Below are positions 50,862 through 59,091 of a stretch of 64,000 nucleotides of DNA, one piece after another (the first letter of the stretch is position 1; the number at the start of each line of letters is the position of its first letter). The stretch comes from Caldicoprobacter algeriensis. Lineage in GTDB: Bacteria > Bacillota > Clostridia > Caldicoprobacterales > Caldicoprobacteraceae. The notes under the pieces are model-generated. The model was given only the letters and a program-made list of their open reading frames with translations. It ran no database searches and was not told the DNA's origin. The translations under genes were made by a program, and so were the position numbers. The stretch lies in the NCBI RefSeq assembly GCF_023838525.1, contig NZ_JAHUQD010000011.1, positions 16,300 to 80,299 of the forward strand, read 5' to 3'.

Positions 50862-50890
50862 ATAATACCGTATATTCTTCAAAAATGCAA
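50862..50890 (-). promoter_or_regulatory. SigA-like promoter of the purine permease
   Basis: On the minus strand TTGCAT (50890-50885), a 17-bp spacer and TATTAT (50867-50862); leader about 100 nt. The 354-bp gap 50756-51109 holds this and the liv promoter, no gene. Confidence 0.6.
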
Positions 50891-51047
50891 ACGAAATTTG
50901 CAAAATTTTTTTGGTTTGATGTGTAAAAAATGCGCTATAAAAAGTGGTTATAAGGATGGGCTTATAAATTTTCATTTTTGTTGATTGTGGGCGTGTGAAG
51001 CGCTGTAATAAATAAATGTAATGACGATGAAACTAGGCATTTGGCTA

Positions 51048-51077
51048 TTGACACGGTATCAACCGTTATATTATAGT
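51048..51077 (+). promoter_or_regulatory. SigA promoter and possible operator of the liv operon
   Basis: TTGACA (51048-51053), an 18-bp spacer and TATAGT (51072-51077). The spacer holds the inverted repeat ACGGT-ATCA-ACCGT (51053-51066), placed where a repressor would block RNA polymerase. Confidence 0.65.
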
Positions 51078-51109
51078 ATTATTTATAAAAATACAGAGGG
51101 GTGAATGGG

Positions 51110-52264
51110 ATGAAGAAATACAGCATAATTTTCACGTTGGTCATTTCCATGTTAGTGTTTGCTGGTTGTTCTCAAACGGCGTCCACCAACCAGGATGTCA
51201 TCAAGATAGGCGTTAACTACGAGTTGTCCGGCGGCGTTGCGACATATGGCCAGAGCTCTGTAGAGGGCATAGAGCTGGCTGTTGAGCAGATTAACCAGGC
51301 TGGCGGCATAAACGGTAAGAAGATTCAGCTTGTTAAATATGACAACAAATCCGAACCTTCTGAAGCCACTACCCTGGCCACCAGGTTGATGACTCAGGAT
51401 AAAGTGGTGGCTATACTGGGACCCGCCACGTCGGGAGCTTTTATGGCGACCATTCCGGTGGCAAACCAGAACAAGGTGCCGGTAATCTCGGGTTCGGCTA
51501 CAGCTGACAACGTAACAGTAGATGATAAGGGCGTAAAGGAATATGCCTTCCGCATCTGCTTTACCGATTCACAGCAGGGCAGCGCAGCAGCCAAGTTTGC
51601 CTTAGAAAATCTTTCTACTAAGAAGGCTGTTATAATCATGGATAGCTCGAGCGACTATGCCAAAGGCCTTGCAGAGACGTTTACTTCAACCTTTGAGGCC
51701 GGCGGCGGCACAGTAGTTGCCCAGGAAGCCTACATGGCAGGTGATACCGACTTCAACGCTGTGTTGACCAGCATAAAGGGCAAGGATTTTGATGTGATAT
51801 TCATTCCAGGTTATTACAACGAAGCAGGGTTAATCATCAAGCAGGCCCGTGCGCAGGGCATCGATGTCCCAATACTTGGAGCCGACGGTTTTGACTCGCC
51901 CAAGTTGGCCGAGCTGGCCGGTGCACAGGCGCTCAACAAGGTTTACTTTACCAATCACTACTCGTCGGTAGATTCAAGTCCCGTGGTGGCAGAGTTTGTT
52001 AAGGCCTTCAAAGCCAAGTACAACAAAGAGCCGGATGCGTTTAACGCATTAGGATACGACCTGGCCAAATTTGTGGCTGACGCTTTGAGCCGGGCGGAGA
52101 AGATCGATGGAGAATCTCTGAAGAAGGCTCTGGAGGCAACTAAGGATTTTAAGGGTGTGACCGGGACGATGAGCGTGGACGAGAATCATAACGTTGTGAA
52201 AGATATAATCGTCATCGAATTGAAGGATGGGAAACAGTACAAGACTTATAGGGTTACAAATTAA
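51110..52264 (+). CDS. livJ: Branched-chain amino acid ABC transporter, binding lipoprotein
   Basis: A 384-residue extracellular solute-binding lipoprotein. Signal peptide 1-19 with lipobox VFAGC (Cys20), then a LivJ/Leu-Ile-Val-binding fold: VIKIGVNYELSGGVATYGQ, GINGKKIQLVKYDNKSEPSE, AILGPATSGAFMA and GYDLAKFVADALS. ATG 51110 follows GAGGGG at 8 nt; GTG 51101 overlaps it. It is the first gene of a complete liv operon. The hairpin after it probably protects its mRNA, giving an excess of binding protein. Confidence 0.93.
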   Translation: MKKYSIIFTLVISMLVFAGCSQTASTNQDVIKIGVNYELSGGVATYGQSSVEGIELAVEQINQAGGINGKKIQLVKYDNKSEPSEATTLATRLMTQDKVVAILGPATSGAFMATIPVANQNKVPVISGSATADNVTVDDKGVKEYAFRICFTDSQQGSAAAKFALENLSTKKAVIIMDSSSDYAKGLAETFTSTFEAGGGTVVAQEAYMAGDTDFNAVLTSIKGKDFDVIFIPGYYNEAGLIIKQARAQGIDVPILGADGFDSPKLAELAGAQALNKVYFTNHYSSVDSSPVVAEFVKAFKAKYNKEPDAFNALGYDLAKFVADALSRAEKIDGESLKKALEATKDFKGVTGTMSVDENHNVVKDIIVIELKDGKQYKTYRVTN

Positions 52265-52309
52265 AGAGTTTTATTTGAATTGAATGCCATATTTGGAGTG
52301 TATCATCAT

Positions 52310-52350
52310 GCATATAAGTGAGGGCGCTTGCTGTGTCCTCACTTATATGC
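52310..52350 (+). terminator. Perfect 14-bp stem-loop between livJ and livH
   Basis: GCATATAAGTGAGG (52310-52323) pairs perfectly with 52337-52350 across a 13-nt loop. The tail GTTTAAGC is not T-rich enough for a strong stop, so it likely acts as a partial terminator or 3'-end stabiliser for livJ. Confidence 0.6.
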
Positions 52351-52513
52351 GTTTAAGCACAGCATGTGTGTCTCATTTAGGCCAGTGCGGAGGATATAGA
52401 TGTATAGGGTGTGCAGAACGTGGTTGAGGTTTGGCGTCAAATCTGTATTGTTTTGCTTTGTTTGCTAAAATATTACGGATATCACGAAAATACCAAGAAA
52501 GAAGGGAGAGCTG

Positions 52514-53398
52514 GTGGAACAGCTGTTACAGCAGATCGTCAATGGTATATCGTTGGGAAGCATATACGCGCTTATCGCCTTGGGGTATACAATGGTATAT
52601 GGCATTATAAAGCTGATCAATTTTGCGCACTGCGATATATACATGATAGGCGCTTATGTAGGGTATGTGTGCATGGCTAAGCTTGGGTTGGGCTTTGTAC
52701 CGTCCCTCCTTGTTTCGATGCTGGTTTGTACCTTGCTGGGCGTTGCAATCGAAAAGATTGCCTACAAGCCATTGCGTAACGCTACAAGGATCGCCGCACT
52801 TATAACCGCTATAGGCGTGTCGCTGTTTTTGGAGTATACCACCATGTTCTTTGCCACCGCAAACGTGAGGACCTATCCCCCCATGACCGGCTTTATGGCA
52901 AAGACGTTTAAATTGGGAGATGTGGTGATTTCGGCTCAGCAGATTCTGATTGCAATCATAACTATTATTTTGATGGTACTGCTACAGCTTATCGTAAAAA
53001 AGACCAGGATTGGCAAGGCAATGCGTGCCGTTTCTCTGGATAAGGACGCTGCCGAGCTTATGGGCATCAATGTAGATTCCACCATTTCGTTTACCTTTGC
53101 TTTGGGGTCGGCTCTGGCCGGTGCAGCGGGGATTTTGGTTGGCGTGTACTATAACTCCATCAATCCGCTGATGGGCGTTTTGCCGGGCCTTAAGGCCTTT
53201 GTCGCCGCAGTCTTTGGAGGTATCGGCATAATTCCAGGTGCCATGCTGGGCGGATATGTCATAGGCATCGTAGAGGTTTTTGTGGCGGGATTAGGATATT
53301 CCATGTACAGGGATGCGGTGGTGTTTGCCATTCTGATATTGATTCTTATCGTAAGGCCGGCAGGACTGCTTGGTAAAAATACCAGGGAGAAGGTGTAG
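52514..53398 (+). CDS. livH: Branched-chain amino acid ABC transporter, permease LivH
   Basis: A 294-residue inner-membrane permease with about eight helices. Typical LivH segments are GISLGSIYALIALGYTMVYG at the N-terminus, INFAHCDIYMIGAY, LITAIGVSLFLE, RAVSLDKDAAELMGINVD (cytosolic coupling loop) and the C-terminal RPAGLLGK. GTG 52514 follows GGGAGAG. livM begins 6 bp after its stop. Confidence 0.93.
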   Translation: MEQLLQQIVNGISLGSIYALIALGYTMVYGIIKLINFAHCDIYMIGAYVGYVCMAKLGLGFVPSLLVSMLVCTLLGVAIEKIAYKPLRNATRIAALITAIGVSLFLEYTTMFFATANVRTYPPMTGFMAKTFKLGDVVISAQQILIAIITIILMVLLQLIVKKTRIGKAMRAVSLDKDAAELMGINVDSTISFTFALGSALAGAAGILVGVYYNSINPLMGVLPGLKAFVAAVFGGIGIIPGAMLGGYVIGIVEVFVAGLGYSMYRDAVVFAILILILIVRPAGLLGKNTREKV

Positions 53399-53404
53399 CA
53401 AGAG

Positions 53405-54376
53405 ATGAAGGGGATACTGAGTGCTCAATTTACAAGGAGACTTATTCTCGTTGTCTTGACTTATGTGATTGTTCAGCTGCTTATTTCTGTTAATATTATA
53501 AATGATTACTTGCAGGCGACGCTGACCACCATCTGCATAAACATCATATTGGCTGTGAGCCTTAATCTGATTACGGGGTTTACCGGACAGTTTTCGCTGG
53601 GGCATGCCGGCTTTATGTCCATAGGGGCTTATACATGTGCTCTGCTTATCCTTAAGGATCCCACCCTGCCCAACTTTCTGCTTGGTACTCTGCTGGGGGC
53701 TTTGCTGGCGGCGCTGGTTGGTTTTCTGGTTGGATTGCCCACATTGCGCCTTCGAGGGGACTACCTGGCCATTGCCACGCTGGGAATGGCAGAGATCATC
53801 AGAATCATGTTTATCAATATGGATAAAATCACCAATGGCCCGCGAGGTTTGAGTGGTATACCCAGATTTGTTAACTGGACGTGGCTGTTTATCTTTACAG
53901 TTGGAACGGTGCTGCTGATAAGAAACTTTTTGAGGTCATCCCATGGAAGGGCCTGTATAGCCATACGCGAGGACGAGATCGCAGCCGAGACCATGGGAAT
54001 CAATACCACATGGTACAAGGTTCTGGCTTTTGTAATAGGGGCTTTTTGTGCGGGTATAGCGGGAGCGCTGTATGCTTCATACTTTTATTTTATAAAACCC
54101 GACCTGTTTGGCTTTTTAAAGTCGGTGGATATTCTGGTCATGGTGGTACTCGGAGGGTTGGGGAGCATATCGGGATCGATTCTGGCGGCAATTTTGCTGG
54201 CCGTTATATCCACGTTGCTTCAGTCGTTTTCCGAAATCCGTATGATACTGTATGCTCTCATCTTGATTGTAATAATGATATTCCGGCCTCAGGGTTTGCT
54301 GGGCTCAAAGGAGATTTCTCTCTCTGTATTTAACAGGTTGAGCAGGTTGTTTGCGTTTGAAAAGGAGGAAAAATAA
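53405..54376 (+). CDS. livM: Branched-chain amino acid ABC transporter, permease LivM
   Basis: The second permease, 323 residues, with about eight to nine helices. Family segments are SLNLITGFTGQFSLGHAGFM, GDYLAIATLGMAEIIRI, NITN-type loop TNGPRGLSGIP and IREDEIAAETMGINTTWYK, then RPQGLLGSKE at the end. ATG 53405 follows AGCAAGAG. It should form the LivHM heterodimeric channel. Confidence 0.93.
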   Translation: MKGILSAQFTRRLILVVLTYVIVQLLISVNIINDYLQATLTTICINIILAVSLNLITGFTGQFSLGHAGFMSIGAYTCALLILKDPTLPNFLLGTLLGALLAALVGFLVGLPTLRLRGDYLAIATLGMAEIIRIMFINMDKITNGPRGLSGIPRFVNWTWLFIFTVGTVLLIRNFLRSSHGRACIAIREDEIAAETMGINTTWYKVLAFVIGAFCAGIAGALYASYFYFIKPDLFGFLKSVDILVMVVLGGLGSISGSILAAILLAVISTLLQSFSEIRMILYALILIVIMIFRPQGLLGSKEISLSVFNRLSRLFAFEKEEK

Positions 54377-54379
54377 ATT

Positions 54380-55165
54380 ATGCCGCTACTGAAGGTGCAC
54401 AAGCTCACAAAATCGTTTGGCGGGTTGACAGCCGTTTTGAATGTAAGCATGGAACTTAAGCAGGGCGAACTGGTAGGGTTGATCGGTCCCAACGGTGCCG
54501 GCAAGACCACCGTGTTCAACCTTTTAACCGGCGTTTACGTCCCAACCAGCGGCAGCATTATTCTGAACAAAGGCGGCGCCGAGCAGGAGCTACAGGGGCT
54601 GAAGCCGCACAGGATATGCAAAGCGGGAGTGGCAAGGACGTTTCAAAATATCCGTTTGTTTAAGGATCTGACGGTGTTTGATAACGTGCGCATCGCGATG
54701 CATAAAAACGTGCGGTACGGGCTGCTGTCCAGCTTTTTGCATCTGCCGTCGTACCACAGGGAAGAAAAGCGGATCAGCGAGGCCACAATGGAACTGCTCA
54801 AGATCTTCAAGCTGGACGGCAAAAAGGATGAGTATGCCAAAAACCTTCCCTATGGAGAACAGCGCCATCTGGAGATCGCGCGGGCATTGGCTACCAACCC
54901 CAGCCTGTTGCTGCTGGATGAGCCGGCTGCGGGGATGAATCCTGCCGAGACTGCTCAGCTTACCGAGCTGATAAAGTGGATCAGGGAGAAGTTCAACCTC
55001 ACCATTCTTCTGATCGAGCACGACATGTCCCTGGTCATGAAGGTTTGTGAGCGCATCTATGTACTGGATTACGGAATATTGATTGCTGAGGGTACTCCGG
55101 ATGAAATCAGGTCAAACAAGAGGGTCATAGAGGCGTATTTGGGAGAGGATGTTGGCGATGCTTGA
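54380..55165 (+). CDS. livG: Branched-chain amino acid ABC transporter, ATPase LivG
   Basis: A 261-residue ATPase. Walker A GPNGAGKTT (about 36-44), Q-loop RTFQNIRLF, signature reduced to PYGEQRHLEIARAL (usual for LivG), Walker B LLLLDEPAAGMN and H-loop His in LIEHDMS. ATG 54380 follows AAAGGAGG. The last bases overlap livF. Confidence 0.94.
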   Translation: MPLLKVHKLTKSFGGLTAVLNVSMELKQGELVGLIGPNGAGKTTVFNLLTGVYVPTSGSIILNKGGAEQELQGLKPHRICKAGVARTFQNIRLFKDLTVFDNVRIAMHKNVRYGLLSSFLHLPSYHREEKRISEATMELLKIFKLDGKKDEYAKNLPYGEQRHLEIARALATNPSLLLLDEPAAGMNPAETAQLTELIKWIREKFNLTILLIEHDMSLVMKVCERIYVLDYGILIAEGTPDEIRSNKRVIEAYLGEDVGDA

Positions 55166-55862
55166 AGTTAGGAATCTCCATGTGCATTTTGGCGTAATAC
55201 ACGCATTGAAAGGGATCTCTTTGACGGTCAACGATGGGGAGATTGTAACCTTGATAGGTGCCAACGGTGCGGGAAAAACCACCACGTTGCGCACCATATC
55301 AGGTTTGAAGAAGCCCACCGGCGGCGAGATTATACTGGACGGCGTGGACATAACCAATACCTCCGCACAAGAAAGGGTCAAGATGGGTATCTCCCATGTG
55401 CCCGAGGGACGGCGCGTCTTTTCTAACATGACGGTTTTGGAAAACCTTGAGCTGGGGGCCTATCTTCGGAAGGATAAAGAAGGAATTGCAAAGGATTTAA
55501 AGAAAGTGTTTGACCTCTTCCCGGTGCTGGCTGACAGGCGAAAGCAACTGGCCGGTACCCTGTCTGGAGGTGAACAGCAAATGTTGGCAATTGGTCGAGC
55601 TTTGATGAGCCGTCCCAAAATTTTGTTGCTGGATGAGCCTTCCATGGGCCTTGCACCCTTGTTGGTTCAGGAGATTTTTAATATAATAAAAGATGTAAAC
55701 AGCAATGGAACGACGGTGCTGTTGGTGGAGCAAAACGCAAGGATGGCGCTGCAGATCGCACATCGCGCTTATGTAATAGAGACAGGGAGGATTGTGTTGG
55801 CGGGCCCCGGTGCCGAACTGATGGAGAGCGAAGAGATTAAAAAAGCCTATCTAGGGGGTTAA
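55158..55862 (+). CDS. livF: Branched-chain amino acid ABC transporter, ATPase LivF
   Basis: A 234-residue ATPase starting MLEVRNLHVHFGVIHALKG. Walker A GANGAGKTTT, signature LSGGEQQMLAIGRAL, Walker B ILLLDEPSMGLAP and the LVEQN H-loop region of the LivF type. ATG 55158 is preferred: GGGAGAGG lies 9 nt before it but touches ATG 55149. It overlaps livG by 8 bp, so the two ATPases are coupled. Confidence 0.94.
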   Translation: MLEVRNLHVHFGVIHALKGISLTVNDGEIVTLIGANGAGKTTTLRTISGLKKPTGGEIILDGVDITNTSAQERVKMGISHVPEGRRVFSNMTVLENLELGAYLRKDKEGIAKDLKKVFDLFPVLADRRKQLAGTLSGGEQQMLAIGRALMSRPKILLLDEPSMGLAPLLVQEIFNIIKDVNSNGTTVLLVEQNARMALQIAHRAYVIETGRIVLAGPGAELMESEEIKKAYLGG

Positions 55863-55866
55863 TGTT

Positions 55867-56508
55867 ATGTTTGTTAAAAACAGGATGACCACCAATCCGT
55901 TTACTATTTCTCCTGATCAAACCATTCCGGATGCGCAGGAAATCATGATGAAACATGGCATAAGACGGCTGCCGGTTGTCAAAGACGGCAAGCTGGTGGG
56001 CGTGGTCACAAAAGAGGACATCGAACGGTATTCGCCTTCCAAGGCAACTAGCCTCAGCATGGGAGAGATCACCTATTTGCTATCCAAAACCAAGATAAAG
56101 CAGATCATGACCAAGGATCTGGTTACCATATCGCCCAACGCCCTTTTAGAAGAGGCAGCCACGCTCATGCGGGATCAAAAGGTAGGCTTTTTGCCGGTGG
56201 TAGACGGGAATAAGCTGGTGGGTATTATAACCGAGAGCGATATCTTCGACGCTTTTATTGAACTGCTGGGCTTTCGTGAGCGTGGTACTCGGCTTACCGT
56301 CGAAGCATCAGACGAACCTGGGATTTTGGCTAGGCTGACAGGCATTTTTGCGCAGTACGGCGCAAACATCACTCGTGTGGCGGTTTACCGTGGAGCAGAT
56401 GGTACCAGCAGCGTTGTGGTGGGTATAAACTCTTTCAACACTGAAGATATAGAGAAAACGCTGGAGGAAAACGGCTTTAGGATACTGTATAAGCTGCAGA
56501 ATGAGTAG
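55867..56508 (+). CDS. CBS-pair plus ACT domain protein (AcuB-like)
   Basis: A 213-residue cytosolic protein with two CBS motifs (FVKNRMTTNPFTISPDQTIP, 1-20, and KQIMTKDLVTISPN, near 78-91) and a C-terminal ACT domain (LTVEASDEPGILARLTGIFA, about 144-163). CBS pairs bind adenosine nucleotides and ACT domains bind amino acids, so this protein may sense energy state and branched-chain amino acids. It starts 4 bp after livF, as the last gene of the liv operon, and could regulate the transporter; that is inference. A terminator follows. Confidence 0.88.
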   Translation: MFVKNRMTTNPFTISPDQTIPDAQEIMMKHGIRRLPVVKDGKLVGVVTKEDIERYSPSKATSLSMGEITYLLSKTKIKQIMTKDLVTISPNALLEEAATLMRDQKVGFLPVVDGNKLVGIITESDIFDAFIELLGFRERGTRLTVEASDEPGILARLTGIFAQYGANITRVAVYRGADGTSSVVVGINSFNTEDIEKTLEENGFRILYKLQNE

Positions 56509-56523
56509 GCGTGATTGTACATG

Positions 56524-56557
56524 CTTTCCTGCTGAATTATGGCAGGAAAGTTTTTTT
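56524..56557 (+). terminator. Terminator of the liv operon
   Basis: CTTTCCTGC (56524-56532) pairs with GCAGGAAAG (56542-56550), followed by seven T. Confidence 0.9.
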
Positions 56558-56677
56558 ATATGAGGGAAATATACGCTTAATTGTGTAGAAGGGAGAGAAA
56601 AGTTTATATGACAAAAACGGGTTTTTTTGACTTCTCCCCGCCCTGGAAGGGGCGAGGATTCTTGACAGCTCCGAATT

Positions 56678-57299
56678 TCAGGCCGTCTTCCCTACTGGGT
56701 GGATATTCCACTCAATAGGGCAACACAGGTGTGGTGTGTACCTCACACCTGTGGGGCAAGCCAATAGCCCTACTACCAGGCTTAAAGAGCCTGTATACTT
56801 TCTGTATATGTTTATCGCTCCCACTCCATCCCTGTGATATCTAAAACCACAGCTTTTGCATTCATAGTTCCTGTTTTCTGGCTTGTTTTTGCTACCACAC
56901 ACAGGACAAGTTTGTGATGTCCCATTTTCTTTTATAAATTTGACTTCTATCCCCACAAACTCGGCTTTCTCTTCTATCCTTCTTGCTACTCTTCTAAACA
57001 TCCATTGATGGATTTTTTGATTCGGTACTTTCCCATGTCTTGCCCCATTCCTTATACCCTTCAAATCACCTAATACAATTGTCCCTATACCATTTTTAAT
57101 ACAATACCCTACCAAATAAGATGTGTATTTTTCCAACATCTCTAATTTGATTGTTAACTCTTCTCAATACTTCCCTCTTTGCTCTCAAAAGCTCTTTGAA
57201 TTTTCTTGAATCTTTCTGACACTTAGATAGTTTTTGCTGAAATTCTCCAAGTTTTTTCTTGTAGATGCTCTTTATAAGGAATTGCGGTAAATCTGCCAT
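56678..57299 (-). pseudogene. tnpB: TnpB (RNA-guided nuclease) remnant, frameshifted
   Basis: Two overlapping frames on the minus strand form the C-terminal half of TnpB. The first (57299-57096) reads KLGEFQQKLSKCQKDSRKFK then RRVNNQIRD, the second (57139-56678) continues YLVGYCIKNGIGTIVLGDLK, CPVCGSKNKPENRNYECKSC (the zinc ribbon) and RDGVGAINIYRKY with the last RuvC Asp. A frameshift lies near 57130. The first RuvC Asp and about 200 N-terminal residues are gone, so it is inactive. The 3' part plus right end is where TnpB elements encode their guide (omega) RNA. Confidence 0.85.
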
Positions 57300-57394
57300 T
57301 AAACAGATAGTCAGTAGTGGGTGTATGAATCACCCTCACACTTTTCATGAAGCAACTAGCAACTACTTCTATGGCTGGGGTAGTTCACCTTAAG

Positions 57395-57425
57395 ATAGGC
57401 TATTATAACGGTAGCCTATTTTTTT
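57395..57425 (+). terminator. Hairpin at the left edge of the TnpB element
   Basis: ATAGGCTA (57395-57402) pairs with TAGCCTAT (57412-57419), followed by TTTTTT. It is either the left-end hairpin of the element or a terminator facing the sigma gene. Confidence 0.5.
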
Positions 57426-57428
57426 ATT

Positions 57429-57803
57429 TTGGCGCCTTTAAAAGGGGAGAGCAGCGAAAGGACGTGGATCATGAGAATAACTATAAACGTGTGCAAGGAT
57501 ATGCTGCGCAGTTCATGGATTAGAAAGGTGATATTGACCGACTGGCACGGCTACCGGCACGATGAGGGTGAAGTAGAAACCAGAGTTGAAGATATGGACC
57601 AGGGACGAACGTTGTTTGAGGCGGTACTATCGCTGCCGCCGGCCTTCAAAGATGTGGTAATACTCTACTATTACCAGGGCTATTCTACATCGGAGATAAG
57701 CAAAATTTTGAAGGTAGCAGAGGGAACGGTTAGGAGCCGGTTGTACAGAGCAAGGGAGCTTTTAAAGAAAAAGCTAGAAGGGAGTGCTGACCTTAATGAA
57801 TGA
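57429..57803 (+). pseudogene. ECF sigma factor lacking region 2 N-terminal part
   Basis: The frame, open from about 57429, reads LKGESSERTWIMRITINVCK (end of region 2, where full sigma factors have F-R-G-E-S-S-x-R-T-W) and then a complete region 4 (SLPPAFKDVVILYYYQGYST, SEISKILKVAEGTVRSRLYR). About 60 residues with the core-binding and -10-reading part are missing, exactly at the edge of the TnpB element. ATG 57471 could give a region-4-only fragment. Its stop overlaps the following anti-sigma-like gene, the usual sigma/anti-sigma coupling. It is probably non-functional as a sigma factor. Confidence 0.75.
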
Positions 57804-58299
57804 TTTCCAAAGATTTAGGGATATCGCGGATGAGATTATGAGAGATATAAAGCCTAGTCAGGAATTGAAGCAAAGGACTTTGAACAGGTATAAAAAAGAA
57901 AAAAAACGTATTGGGCATAGCAGATTATTATTGGCGGCGTGTGTTGTACTGATGTTGGTGGTGGCCAACGTTTGGGAGCTCATTTTACCGCAACAGGAAC
58001 CGGATGAACCACCTCAAGCCAATACACTGCTGGGGACTGATGAGGGGATGCAACCTCTTGTAGGCGTATCGGAAGGTGACGATGAAATGGCGTATGAGAT
58101 AAAGACACTGGAGGATGCCAAAAGGCGTTTCGGAGATTCTTTTCTCGTGCCCTCCTATGTTCCCACTGGTTTTGAGCTCGACGATATATACGCCTATGGG
58201 CATGACCAAAGTGAAGCGAACAAGATTGTCCTTACTTATACCTCAGGTGATAAGTCCTTTACGATAATTGAGAAAAAGGCACCTATGGGATCAGAATGA
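57796..58299 (+). CDS. Anti-sigma-like membrane protein with DUF4367 domain, truncated
   Basis: A 167-residue product from ATG 57796, overlapping the sigma gene by 8 bp. Residues 1-45 are a charged cytosolic part, residues 46-66 one membrane helix (LLLAACVVLMLVVANVWEL), then an extracytoplasmic region with LEDAKRRFGDSFLVPSYVPT, the start of a DUF4367-type sensor domain. The frame ends early at 58299, after FTIIEKKAPMGSE, while a different frame continues with protein-like sequence. It is likely an anti-sigma factor disrupted by frameshift or deletion. Confidence 0.6.
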   Translation: MNDFQRFRDIADEIMRDIKPSQELKQRTLNRYKKEKKRIGHSRLLLAACVVLMLVVANVWELILPQQEPDEPPQANTLLGTDEGMQPLVGVSEGDDEMAYEIKTLEDAKRRFGDSFLVPSYVPTGFELDDIYAYGHDQSEANKIVLTYTSGDKSFTIIEKKAPMGSE

Positions 58300-58711
58300 T
58301 CAAGTCAGACAGGGTGAATCGCCTGAAGAGCAAAGAGGAATCGATGATGAGCTACTCGAAAAGCAAAGGGAAATCAATGCATATCTGTTTGAACAGCACA
58401 AGGATGAAATTGCCAAGATGGGATTTACTGTAACCCATACGGCACCGGCGGATGGCTATGTAGAAATAGGTATCACGCCCTACAAGGAGGAGTATGCTGA
58501 ATACCTCTACGGGATATTCGGCAGGGACATGGTTAAGGTGGTAGAAGGGCAACAGATACAGCTTTACACTACCGATACAGCTACTGCAGTGCATACTCAG
58601 GCCTTACCTGAGACGAATTCGCATGCTGTAATTGTAGCTGTGGCAGGCGCAATTGTGGTTGTTGCCGGTGCGGCTTTCATACTTCACAGGCGCAGAGTTG
58701 TAAACAAGTAA
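58268..58711 (+). pseudogene. Fragment with C-terminal membrane anchor, out of frame with the anti-sigma gene
   Basis: A frame overlapping the previous one by 32 bp. From about 58330 it is protein-like: DELLEKQREINAYLFEQHKD, then GYVEIGITPYKEEYAEYLYG, IFGRDMVKVVEGQQ and a C-terminal helix AVIVAVAGAIVVVAGAAF before HRRRVVNK. I do not recognise the family. TTG 58268 has no ribosome site and lies inside the upstream gene, so this is best read as the rest of a second protein joined by deletion, or as the frameshifted tail of the same protein. Confidence 0.5.
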
Positions 58712-58886
58712 ACCGCTCTGCCGCCTTTCCAAGTCAACCTCACTCACATGCATTTGATGGTAACTCTGTAGCTAAACGAGGGCAGGTTAAAAAGCAGTCT
58801 ATCAACTTAAATGGCTAGATACTGGCGTAGAACAGGTTGTTACAGAATTACCGAATATATGTTGAAAAGCAGCCAGTGAAACTTTA

Positions 58887-58916
58887 AGGCCCCTTTCATG
58901 CGAAAGGGGCCTTTTG
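58887..58916 (+). terminator. Terminator before the CofE-like gene
   Basis: AAGGCCCCTTTC (58887-58898) pairs perfectly with GAAAGGGGCCTT (58903-58914), loop ATGC, then TT. Confidence 0.8.
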
Positions 58917-58958
58917 GCGTGATAAAAATAGCTTATACTTGTAATAATTTTTAATAAT

Positions 58959-58988
58959 TGGATTTATGGTTGCCAATGGTATATAATC
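58959..58988 (+). promoter_or_regulatory. SigA-like promoter of the CofE-like gene
   Basis: TTGGAT (58959-58964), an 18-bp spacer and TATAAT (58983-58988); leader about 95 nt. Confidence 0.55.
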
Positions 58989-59091
58989 ATATTCGAGTGC
59001 CATCATTAATCTTTTGTAAATATCTTTATCTGTTGAAATATTGGCAGTACAATTGGCGTAGCATAAAGATTGGTGAAGTGGAGGTATGCAG

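Larger units (their letters stand above)
56628..57425 (-). mobile_element. IS200/IS605-type element remnant
   Basis: An element holding only a broken tnpB. The right end (minus-strand 3' side) shows the imperfect hairpin around CTCCCCGCCC and AGGGGCGAGG (about 56633-56656), typical of IS605-family ends. The left side ends near a hairpin ATAGGCTA/TAGCCTAT (57395-57419). No tnpA is present, so it was a non-autonomous or decayed copy. The exact boundaries are not fixed; the sigma factor gene beyond the left side lacks its N-terminus. Confidence 0.7.
58712..59091. other. Gap: terminator and promoter, no gene
   Basis: No coding region is visible from 58712 to 58886. The strong hairpin at 58887-58916 ends transcription, and the promoter at 58959-58988 serves the CofE-like gene. 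Confidence 0.6.
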
